From Calditrichota bacterium (GTDB lineage: Bacteria > Zhuqueibacterota > Zhuqueibacteria > Zhuqueibacterales > Geothermadaptataceae), in assembly GCA_008501545.1 (NCBI GenBank), contig QQUM01000494.1:1-5061 (forward strand): a stretch of DNA of 5,061 nucleotides, read 5' to 3'. Made by a program: the position numbers and the translations under genes. The notes beneath the pieces were generated by a model. That model ran no database searches. It was not told where the DNA came from and was given only the letters and a program-made list of their open reading frames with translations. This document shows positions 1-5,061 of this stretch, piece after piece (position 1 is the first letter of the stretch; each line of letters starts with the position of its first letter).

Positions 1-362
1 TTCGCCAATTGAATGGTTATCAGCCCATCCTCATGTTTAAAATCGAGTACATTTTTGGCATCAGTCGCAATCTCTTGTATTTCAAAATTGTTGATGAGTT
101 GGAGTTGAATTTCATCAAGACCATCCTTCAGCGAGCGCAATGATACGATGGTTTTTGCTGTGATACTCTTTTCTGTTGCATCCGGTGTAATTGAAATATC
201 GTAGGAGGTGATATCGAAAGCTTTTTGGTTTTCGGATAGAACGCCACCGGAAGGATAAAGGCCAAATCGGTTGTAACGAACGAGTGTTATTGCAGCTATT
301 GCAACGACAATAATCAGCACGCCGACCACGGAAATGCTAAACCATTTGATAAATTTTTTCAT
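1..362 (-). CDS. M1-family metallopeptidase-like protein, N-terminal part (partial, runs off left edge)
   Basis: The 120 visible residues begin MKKFIKWF and continue without a stop to the window edge. Residues about 8-28 form one uncharged hydrophobic segment (ISVVGVLIIVVAIAAITLV) after a Lys-rich start, which indicates an uncleaved signal anchor or signal peptide with the rest outside the cytoplasm. From about residue 50 the pattern (FDITSYDISITPD, then SITAKTIVSL and LDEIQLQL) resembles the opening beta-rich domain of M1 aminopeptidases, zinc enzymes that remove N-terminal amino acids from peptides. The zinc site (HExxH plus a distal Glu) and the GxMEN motif would lie beyond the edge, so activity cannot be judged. 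The start at 362 is chosen because GGAGG lies 5 bases upstream; an out-of-frame ATG at 366 would be too close to that site. The unknown membrane gene lies upstream on the same strand, but 425 bases separate them, so this gene probably has its own promoter. Family assignment rests on remembered sequence pattern only. Confidence 0.68.
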   Translation of the reverse strand, partial: MKKFIKWFSISVVGVLIIVVAIAAITLVRYNRFGLYPSGGVLSENQKAFDITSYDISITPDATEKSITAKTIVSLRSLKDGLDEIQLQLINNFEIQEIATDAKNVLDFKHEDGLITIQLA

Positions 363-367
363 TCATG

Positions 368-372
368 CCTCC
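368..372 (-). promoter_or_regulatory. Ribosome binding site of the M1-like gene
   Basis: Read on the minus strand, GGAGG lies 5 bases before the ATG at 362. It is a near-perfect Shine-Dalgarno sequence and decides the start over the out-of-frame ATG at 366-364. Confidence 0.7.
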
Positions 373-541
373 AACACATCTCTTAAAACGTATTTTGACA
401 TCGAGTAAGTTATTGAGTAAATTAGAGAAGCTCTTACAGATAAGCAATGAAATTATTGTAAGAAATTTCCTGAATCTTATGCAATTTTTTCCAGTGTTTA
501 GAGCAGGTTTAGAAGAAAGATTAAGACCAGATATTACCTTT

Positions 542-570
542 TTTTACTCGGTGTATCGAGATGTTATAAT
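542..570 (+). promoter_or_regulatory. Opposed promoter candidate with extended -10 (plus strand)
   Basis: A perfect TATAAT at 565-570 is preceded by TG at 562-563, giving an extended -10 (TGnTATAAT). A weak -35 lies upstream: TTTTAC at 542-547 with a 17-base spacer, or TTTACT at 543-548 with 16. The predicted start near 577 would send RNA away from the M1-like gene and into the 3' end of the 788-1906 gene as antisense. The -10 shares bases 565-568 with the minus-strand -10. There is no good coding target downstream, so the element may be fortuitous. Confidence 0.35.
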
Positions 571-591
571 ATCATGATTCACAATTTTCAA
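563..591 (-). promoter_or_regulatory. Sigma70-like promoter candidate for the M1-like gene
   Basis: On the minus strand, TTGAAA (plus positions 591-586, 5 of 6 consensus bases) is followed by a 17-base spacer and TATAAC (568-563, 5 of 6). Spacing is optimal. The predicted start near 556 gives a leader of about 195 bases before the ATG at 362. The call assumes a housekeeping sigma factor with the standard preference, which is not universal in this part of the tree. Confidence 0.5.
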
Positions 592-787
592 TTTCCTACC
601 CCATTTTTTCATAACCTAAAATTATCGCAGCTGGAAAACAAATCTGTCGGGATACTCTTTCTGCAGAGCTATACACCATTTCGTTATTGCGAAAAAGAAT
701 TTCAACAATACTATTCGTTTACAGATTACGCCGGCAGTGCGCTCATTCGAACGCATACCAAGCAAGCGCTCGATAATGAAAAACGCA

Positions 788-1906
788 TTAATCGCGTTGG
801 TAGCGCAGGTGTTTTCCCAGTTTCGCGAGAAATCCAGTGCTCATCGTCAGGATCCAGATTGTCGGTCGCAGGAGAAACTGGAAAAGCCAGAACAGGGGAT
901 AGGCAAGGATGAAGAGAAGTAAAAACCAACCGACGAATTGAAACAAGGTTGGTGGAATGCCCACGCCATTGGCAATTTCAGCCATCATGCCATGGAGCAC
1001 AAACGGATGCGTAGCAACTACGTAGGCTGTTGCGGCTACAGCACCGTAAGTTGCAATTTTTCGGACGATCAGCCCGCCTCCAGCAAACAACCGTGGTGCA
1101 AAAAGCTGCGTTCTGGTTGCAAATCCCACCGATTTACCAGACTTAGAAGCTACCCTGCCCGCACGCAACAGTTTTAATGTGCCGCCAATAACAGCAACAT
1201 CAACTGCGCCCATTAAATAATCGTAACCGGTCAATTTTTCGTTAAGCACAATTTTGGTTTCGAGATTGCGAATGCCACCAGCGAAAAAGGCGTTCAGGTT
1301 TTCTAAAAACCGTTCAGTTTGAATCCACTTCACTTCCTTGTTCTCGTTAATGGCGAATTGACCAATAAAATCGTAGCCTTCATTATTTATAAAATTAATG
1401 GCAAGCCAACCGCGTTGCACCGAATCCAGTTTTTCGATGTGCTGAAATTCTGTTACCGGTACACCACCTGTATCCTTATCCCACAGATTCCGGAGTTTTG
1501 TTGCAAACTGGAAAAACCGGTTTTCCGCCTGACGGCCAACCTCCAGTAAACTGCTTTCATTTTCAAAAAAATAGGAGGTAATCGGTACGGTGATTTCGCC
1601 ATATCGTAAGAGTATGTTTTGAAATAGCGTGTCCGCGCCATACAACTGCAGCGTTTTTTCAGCTTGCTGTGGATATTTAAGTAATGCGATTCTGCTTTTG
1701 AGCAAGAGTTCTTTGTTTCGAGCGTAATCCAGCAGGAGGGCCTGGAGTTCAATTGGCAAATAAGTAAGATCAGGCGAAGCATCTCCAAGCTCGTCTCTGA
1801 ATTGTATTTTTATCAATGCTTCTTCGTATGGAACGTTTTGCAGTGTGTCGCAGAATAACAGGGATGCAATGCAAGACAGAGCAAAAATGATAATAAATTT
1901 TCGCAT
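788..1906 (-). CDS. Uncharacterised exported or membrane protein, 372 residues
   Basis: I do not recognise a named family. Residues 1-18 (MRKFIIIFALSCIASLLF) form a basic start plus a hydrophobic stretch, consistent with a signal peptide. Cys19 follows Leu-Leu-Phe, a poor lipobox, so lipoprotein status is doubtful. Residues about 25-225 look soluble and helical, with Leu-rich segments containing paired Leu-x-Tyr-Gly elements (LQLYGADTL at 86-94, LLRYGEITV at 99-107). Residues about 228-247 and 286-306 are moderately hydrophobic, and 321-346 is a strong membrane segment rich in Phe, Leu and Trp. A basic tail ends the protein (KLGKHLRYQRD), which by the positive-inside rule should face the cytoplasm. 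The ATG at 1906 has AGGA 8 bases upstream. The gene is divergent from the hybrid kinase across 337 bases, so shared control is possible but unproven. Size, codon use and a clear start support a real gene; its function is unknown. Confidence 0.85.
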   Translation of the reverse strand: MRKFIIIFALSCIASLLFCDTLQNVPYEEALIKIQFRDELGDASPDLTYLPIELQALLLDYARNKELLLKSRIALLKYPQQAEKTLQLYGADTLFQNILLRYGEITVPITSYFFENESSLLEVGRQAENRFFQFATKLRNLWDKDTGGVPVTEFQHIEKLDSVQRGWLAINFINNEGYDFIGQFAINENKEVKWIQTERFLENLNAFFAGGIRNLETKIVLNEKLTGYDYLMGAVDVAVIGGTLKLLRAGRVASKSGKSVGFATRTQLFAPRLFAGGGLIVRKIATYGAVAATAYVVATHPFVLHGMMAEIANGVGIPPTLFQFVGWFLLLFILAYPLFWLFQFLLRPTIWILTMSTGFLAKLGKHLRYQRD

Positions 1907-1914
1907 AAGCTCTT

Positions 1915-1918
1915 TCCT
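1915..1918 (-). promoter_or_regulatory. Ribosome binding site of the 372-residue membrane protein
   Basis: Minus-strand AGGA, within GAAGGAAAGAG, lies 8 bases before the ATG at 1906, a standard spacing that supports this start. Confidence 0.6.
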
Positions 1919-1932
1919 TCATGCTTTGGACT

Positions 1933-2075
1933 ATACCTTATGGACTGGTATGTAAAAATGGTGTGTCTCGCAACTTACAAAATGCCGGTATCATTGGGAA
2001 ACACTTTTTACTGGTGAGCAAGTGAATGTTACATTTTTGCGGTATCTATGAAATTCGTTGAATTTATCCCGGTAT
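1933..2075. repeat. Cluster of GGTAT-containing words (possible operator sites)
   Basis: Plus-strand GGTAT occurs at 1947-1951, 1987-1991, 2041-2045 and 2071-2075, and its complement ATACC at 1933-1937. Context is partly shared: CYGGTATGT at the copies starting 1945 and 2069, and CGGTATC at those at 1987 and 2041 (the former preceded by C, the latter by G). The inverted copy abuts the proposed -10 of the minus-strand gene, and the last plus copy lies in the spacer of the proposed kinase promoter. Spacings (40, 54 and 30 bases) are not a fixed helical multiple. The pattern was noticed after the fact. Confidence 0.3.
2051..2065. repeat. Short perfect palindrome AAATTC-GTT-GAATTT
   Basis: Two 6-base arms flank a 3-base centre. 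The right arm overlaps the proposed -35 hexamer (2058-2063) of the kinase promoter, a position suiting a repressor or activator half-site pair. It is short and AT-rich, so chance is a real alternative. Confidence 0.3.
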
Positions 2076-2243
2076 GTTTTAGTATAGAGCAGAATTGTAA
2101 TGCGCGATGTCCCTCCTGAGTCCGACACCTTTGATTGATTCACCAACAAATTCTTTTTCTCACTTTTAAGTCGTAAGGCGAAAATGCCTGTTTAATTTTT
2201 TGGCTGCGCTGTTTTGATTTGAACCGCACAGAAACTTGTTTAA

Positions 2244-4253
2244 ATGACGGGAGAGAGGAAATTGTTTATTGCCGGTACCCGCACAATCAAGCAAAAAATA
2301 ATATTGGGCACGGCTGTAAATTGCGTTTTAGCCTTGATGTTGGCATTTATCAGCCTCATCATTTACAACCGGCTCAGCCACCGTTCCGGGGTCGTTGAAG
2401 AATACCAAACATTAGTCAAGATTTTAGAAAGCACAAATCGGTCAGATTTCGCTCGTGGTGATTTCAATGCCATCAAAAGCAATACTGCCGGCATTTTAAT
2501 GCACAAGCCAGAAGTGATTTCTGCGGCAGTTTATGATCGCAACGGGAAAATTTTCGCAAAATACGTGCGTGCTGATGAGAAAAGCGTTGCATTTCCACCA
2601 GCTGAATTTACCGAAACCATGCTTTCCCAATCTTTCTGGTCTGATCTTTTTTATCCGATTACCGCGCCCGATGGTAAGAACCTTCTCGGTGTACAGCACA
2701 TTCGTATCAGCAATACCGCATTCGCATACCAGATTGGACATTACGTCACTCTTTTCCTGATCCTCATCCCGCTACCCGTTTCCATCGCGATCCTTTTAGC
2801 GCTCTTCCTGCAGCGCTCAATGGCGCGTCCCCTTGCTGAGCTCGGCGAGGCCGCGAAGCAAATTTCTGAAAAACGCAATTTCAATACGAGAATTAAAAGT
2901 ATTCCCCACGATGAAATTGGCGTGCTGGCAAAAGAATTTAACGATATGTTGCTGGAAATACAAAAGTATGATACGGATCAAAAAAATATCGTTCAACTGC
3001 TCGAACAAAGGATAAAGGAGCGTGTTAAGGACTTGCGTAAAGAGAGCGTTCAGCGCAAACGGGCTGAAAAAAGAGAACGCGAATTGCAAAAAAGGCTGGA
3101 TCGTTCACAACGCATGGAATCCCTGGGAATACTGGCGGGTGGAGTTGCGCATGATCTCAACAATATTCTGGGACCGATTGTCGGGTACACAGATTTGCTG
3201 CTCTCTCAGGTCCACAGTGACCCGAAATTTGAAGAGGACATTGAAGCCATCCACAATGCCGCCCTGCGGGCAGCAGCGGTTATCCAGGATTTGCTGACAT
3301 TGGCAAGGCGGGGAAATTATAAATTGATGGCGCTATCGCTGCAGGAGTTGATCGGTGCGTATTTGAATTCTCCTGAATTCATTGAGAAACAAGTTCAGCA
3401 CGAACGAGTCACGGTTCATACAGAAATTTCTCCCAAAACACCGGGAGTAAAAGCCTCGGATGTCCATTTGCACCAGGTATTCATGAACCTGACAATCAAT
3501 GCTTTGGAAGCCATGCCAGATGGGGGCAAACTGACGATAAAAGCCAGTGGATGCCGGATTCAAGAATCAAAAGTTGTTTATACAGGAACATTGCCACCGG
3601 GTCGCTATGCAGTGGTGCAGATTATCGATACGGGCGAAGGAATCAAAAAAAGTGATACTGAACATATTTTTGAACCATTTTATACAAAAAAGCAAATGGG
3701 GAAAAGCGGAACCGGCCTTGGTTTGGCCATTGTTTATGGTATTGTTTCGGATCTCAATGGATACATCGACCTGGAGACAAAACCGGGCGTGGGGACGGAA
3801 TTTACATTGTATTTCCCTGCTACCTCCTACAAGAAAATGCAGGAACGCAAACAGCAAAAATTGCAAAAAGGGCATGAACGCATTCTCATTGTCGATGACA
3901 ATGATGAACAGCGAGCGCTGGCGAAAAAACTTTTAACACATCTGGGATATGAAGTTTTTTCAATAAACTCCGGTAGCAAAGCGCTGGGCGTTGTCCAAAA
4001 TAATGAATTTGATCTGATCGTTATGGATATGATCCTTGATGAAGATCTTGACGGATTGGATACAATTCAGGCCATCTTGAAATATAAACCGCGACAACGT
4101 TTTGTTGTGGCGACTGGCTTCGCAGAAAGCGAGCGTCTGGAACATGCGAAAGAGCTGGTGAATGCCACATATATTGCAAAACCATTTACACTGCAATCAT
4201 TGGGAGATGCCGTTCGTGCCGGGTTGGACAGAAAATCCAAAGTCGAATATTAG
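2244..4253 (+). CDS. Hybrid sensor histidine kinase (CHASE8-like sensor, HAMP, HisKA, HATPase, C-terminal receiver)
   Basis: This 669-residue inner-membrane kinase should autophosphorylate on His and pass phosphate to its own receiver. Order: TM1 about 18-41; extracytoplasmic sensor about 42-163, resembling CHASE8 (conserved-looking VISAAVYDRNGKIFAKY at 91-107); TM2 about 167-190; HAMP about 191-243; charged coiled coil 244-290; HisKA with phosphoacceptor His303 in GGVAHDLNN; HATPase with N-box Asn415 and Asn419, G1 DTGEG (462-466), F-box FEPFY (476-480) and G2 GTGLGL (489-494); receiver about 545-665 with acidic pair Asp551-Asp552, phosphoacceptor Asp595, Thr624 and Lys646. All catalytic residues are present. 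After Asp595 the loop is one residue longer than CheY and lacks the usual Pro. No HPt domain is fused, and no response regulator or output domain lies nearby, so its target is unknown. The ATG at 2244 lacks a ribosome binding site; an in-frame TTG at 2262 is an alternative start. Confidence 0.95.
   Translation: MTGERKLFIAGTRTIKQKIILGTAVNCVLALMLAFISLIIYNRLSHRSGVVEEYQTLVKILESTNRSDFARGDFNAIKSNTAGILMHKPEVISAAVYDRNGKIFAKYVRADEKSVAFPPAEFTETMLSQSFWSDLFYPITAPDGKNLLGVQHIRISNTAFAYQIGHYVTLFLILIPLPVSIAILLALFLQRSMARPLAELGEAAKQISEKRNFNTRIKSIPHDEIGVLAKEFNDMLLEIQKYDTDQKNIVQLLEQRIKERVKDLRKESVQRKRAEKRERELQKRLDRSQRMESLGILAGGVAHDLNNILGPIVGYTDLLLSQVHSDPKFEEDIEAIHNAALRAAAVIQDLLTLARRGNYKLMALSLQELIGAYLNSPEFIEKQVQHERVTVHTEISPKTPGVKASDVHLHQVFMNLTINALEAMPDGGKLTIKASGCRIQESKVVYTGTLPPGRYAVVQIIDTGEGIKKSDTEHIFEPFYTKKQMGKSGTGLGLAIVYGIVSDLNGYIDLETKPGVGTEFTLYFPATSYKKMQERKQQKLQKGHERILIVDDNDEQRALAKKLLTHLGYEVFSINSGSKALGVVQNNEFDLIVMDMILDEDLDGLDTIQAILKYKPRQRFVVATGFAESERLEHAKELVNATYIAKPFTLQSLGDAVRAGLDRKSKVEY
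2249..2264 (+). promoter_or_regulatory. Shine-Dalgarno-like run before an alternative TTG start of the kinase
   Basis: GGGAGAGAGG at 2249-2258 is purine-rich and complementary to the 16S tail. An in-frame TTG follows at 2262: the GGGAG part is 8 bases away, the GAGG part 3. The ATG at 2244 has only AT-rich sequence before it. Starting at TTG would remove six residues (MTGERK) and leave the first membrane segment intact. Confidence 0.4.
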
Positions 4254-4310
4254 AAATTTAATCGATTGGTTTGATCGGACACCCAAATGGATGCAAGGTG
4301 CAATTTAAAA

Positions 4311-4344
4311 GAAAACGATCAAAGCTTTGGCCCTGATCGTTTTC
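4311..4344. terminator. Bidirectional intrinsic terminator between convergent genes
   Basis: GAAAACGATCA (4311-4321) and TGATCGTTTTC (4334-4344) form a perfect 11-bp stem with a 12-base loop. On the plus strand the right arm ends in TTTTC followed by a T-rich stretch. On the minus strand the opposite arm ends in GTTTTC followed by TTTTAAATT. It lies 57 bases past the kinase stop and 45 bases past the OmpA-family stop, so it can serve both converging genes. Confidence 0.8.
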
Positions 4345-4389
4345 GTGTTTTCGAATTCATTTGTATTATTTAAGGAAAATTGAAACCGG

Positions 4390-5061
4390 TCATTTAATCC
4401 GCATAATTTCAATTCTTCTGTTTGCCCGCCGGCCTTCTGCAGTATCATTCGGTGCAAGGGGATTCGCCTCACCAAATCCCGTGACAAGTAAACGCCCACC
4501 ATCTACACCCTTACTTATGAGAAAAGCTCGAATGCTGTTCGCCCGCTTCAGCGATAATTGCAGATTTGCAGACTCCCTGCCCCGATCGTCAGTATAACCT
4601 TGTATATCGAGATGAATGGATTTATCGAATTTAAGTTGCTTGGCAATTGTATTCAAAGCCTGGTAACTTGCGCTGCTCAAAGTTGCTGAGCCACTTTTAA
4701 AGCTTATACCCTGCAAGATTTGTTTTTCGCCCGGATTCATCCATGGATCCGCATCAGGGATGCCATCGTCATCTAAATAACCGTTCAGGGTTTCCGGCTG
4801 CATCGGGGCCCCATCAAGGGAATCCGGTATTGAATCGCCATCATTATCCCAGTCCGGAATACCATCTTCATCCTCAAAATTGTCGAAATCTTCCGGCGTA
4901 TTCGGTGCACCATCGCGCAAATCCGGAATGCCGTCGTTGTCGTTGTCCGGATCAGGACGTCCGTCTTCATCTTCGAAACCATCGTGGTCTTCAGGCTCAT
5001 TTGGTGCTGCATCAACAACGTCGTGAATACCATCGTTATCATTATCCGGATCCGGGGCACC
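4390..5061 (-). CDS. OmpA-family outer-membrane protein with TSP3 calcium-binding repeats (C-terminal part, runs off right edge)
   Basis: The frame is open from the right edge to TGA at 4390, giving 223 residues; the N-terminus with signal peptide is missing. Visible residues 4-102 are Asp-rich repeats of the thrombospondin type-3 kind (DxDxDGIPD), which bind calcium and act as a stiff linker. Residues about 113-223 are an OmpA C-terminal domain: GYTDD at 155-159, then NLQLSLKRANS and a GRRANRRIEI ending. Asp158 and Arg173 correspond to the pair that grips the diaminopimelate of peptidoglycan in OmpA/Pal proteins. The protein should therefore tie an outer-membrane or surface domain to the cell wall. 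A TTG near 4920 is internal to the repeats and is not the true start. The missing part could be a beta-barrel or further repeats. It converges on the kinase gene and shares its terminator; no functional link is implied. Confidence 0.93.
   Translation of the reverse strand, partial: GAPDPDNDNDGIHDVVDAAPNEPEDHDGFEDEDGRPDPDNDNDGIPDLRDGAPNTPEDFDNFEDEDGIPDWDNDGDSIPDSLDGAPMQPETLNGYLDDDGIPDADPWMNPGEKQILQGISFKSGSATLSSASYQALNTIAKQLKFDKSIHLDIQGYTDDRGRESANLQLSLKRANSIRAFLISKGVDGGRLLVTGFGEANPLAPNDTAEGRRANRRIEIMRIK
4756..5052 (-). repeat. Three tandem 99-base (33-residue) TSP3 repeat units
   Basis: Units occupy 5052-4954, 4953-4855 and 4854-4756, each coding for 33 residues that start DxDN or similar and end DGxP. 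Shared positions include the NDxDGIxD-type calcium loop, a central APxxPE, and a second acidic loop (EDEDG, DDDG in the last). The last unit has drifted most (DNDGDSIPD, then LNGYLDDDG). Many codons differ at the third base between units, so the duplications are old. More units may lie beyond the right edge. Confidence 0.85.

Larger units (their letters stand above)
363..787. other. 425-base intergenic region without a convincing gene
   Basis: This stretch separates two minus-strand genes and is AT-rich. No minus-strand reading frame of useful length lies within it. Two plus-strand frames are open (365-577 and 574-912, overlapping as ATGA), but neither has a ribosome binding site or a recognisable product, and the second runs antisense into the neighbouring gene. 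It holds a strong minus-strand promoter candidate and an opposed plus-strand one (see those entries), which would leave the M1-like gene a leader of about 195 bases. I saw only weak hairpins in that leader and no riboswitch I could name. No clear terminator for the gene ending at 788 was found. Confidence 0.6.
1907..2243. promoter_or_regulatory. Divergent intergenic region between membrane-protein gene and kinase gene
   Basis: These 337 bases must carry the promoters for both flanking genes. For the minus-strand gene, TATAGT (plus 1935-1930) is a 5-of-6 -10 whose start would fall near 1923, just ahead of the AGGA site; no good -35 is seen. For the kinase, TTGAAT (2058-2063), a 16-base spacer and TAGTAT (2080-2085) is the best pair found, each 4 of 6, giving a leader of about 150 bases. 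GGTAT words and a short palindrome lie across these elements. A weak 5-bp hairpin at 2176-2189 followed by a T-rich run is in the kinase leader. The longest small plus-strand frame noted (1940-2017, 25 codons) has no ribosome binding site. Confidence 0.4.

Noticed and set aside
365..577. Plus-strand 70-codon open frame in the gap next to the M1-like gene
   Set aside because: It has no ribosome binding site, begins over the start of the M1-like gene and gives an unremarkable product. Its ATGA overlap with the next frame looks accidental.
679..694. Hairpin TTTCG-TTATTG-CGAAA downstream of the 372-residue gene as its terminator
   Set aside because: A 5-bp AT-rich stem without a T-tract on the minus strand is not a credible intrinsic terminator.
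574..912. Plus-strand 112-codon open frame just after a TATAAT
   Set aside because: Its last 125 bases are antisense to the 372-residue gene, there is no ribosome binding site, and the predicted transcript start (about 577) falls after the ATG. The protein looks like read-through of non-coding sequence.
1453..1788. 111-codon minus-strand frame inside the 372-residue gene
   Set aside because: It is a shadow of the longer gene, with no start signal and no recognisable domain.
1940..2017. 25-codon plus-strand small frame in the divergent region
   Set aside because: No ribosome binding site precedes its ATG, and the length is expected by chance.
2176..2189. Possible attenuator hairpin in the kinase leader (AGGCG-AAAA-TGCCT then T-rich)
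   Set aside because: The stem is only 5 bp including a G-T pair and the T run is interrupted, so it is too weak to call a terminator.
4756..5052. Regular 99-base repeats as a CRISPR-like or mobile repeat array
   Set aside because: The repeats stay in frame, diverge mainly at third bases and encode TSP3 calcium-binding loops, so they are protein repeats.
4785..5060. 91-codon minus-strand frame in another phase over the TSP3 repeats
   Set aside because: It is Met/Arg/Ile/Thr-rich because the Asp-rich repeat codons are read out of phase; the true frame carries the TSP3 and OmpA motifs.

Overview
The window reads as ordinary chromosomal DNA from a Gram-negative (diderm) bacterium. Supporting signs are an OmpA-family peptidoglycan-binding protein with thrombospondin type-3 calcium-binding repeats, a membrane-anchored M1-type peptidase and a hybrid sensor kinase with an extracytoplasmic sensor domain. 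Base composition looks moderate, in the mid-40s % GC by eye. The TSP3-OmpA architecture and the large orphan hybrid kinase would suit the FCB/Calditrichota/KSB1 part of the tree. However, a clear GGAGG ribosome binding site and sigma70-like promoter words are not typical of Bacteroidetes proper. This placement is inference only.

Layout, left to right. (1) Positions 1-362, minus strand: 5' end of a membrane-anchored protein resembling the N-terminal domain of M1 aminopeptidases; it runs off the left edge. (2) 363-787: 425 bases with no convincing gene, holding the likely promoter and leader of the peptidase gene. Its best signal is a pair of overlapping, opposed promoters sharing one AT-rich -10 region. 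(3) 788-1906, minus strand: a 372-residue exported or membrane protein of unknown function with a strongly hydrophobic C-terminus. (4) 1907-2243: a 337-base divergent intergenic region with repeated GGTAT words and a short perfect palindrome. (5) 2244-4253, plus strand: a complete hybrid histidine kinase (two membrane segments, CHASE8-like sensor, HAMP, coiled coil, HisKA, HATPase, C-terminal receiver) with every key residue present. (6) 4254-4389: a convergent intergenic region with a strong two-way terminator hairpin. (7) 4390-5061, minus strand: C-terminal part of an OmpA-family protein with 33-residue TSP3 repeats; it runs off the right edge.

The genes do not form an obvious single pathway. 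The kinase is divergent from the unknown membrane protein and convergent with the OmpA gene, and no cognate response regulator or HPt protein lies beside it, so it is an orphan here. I found no CRISPR array, mobile element, tRNA or rRNA, and no clearly new system. The points most worth a second look are the bidirectional promoter candidate near 542-591, the GGTAT cluster upstream of the kinase, the uncharacterised 372-residue protein and the uncertain start of the kinase.
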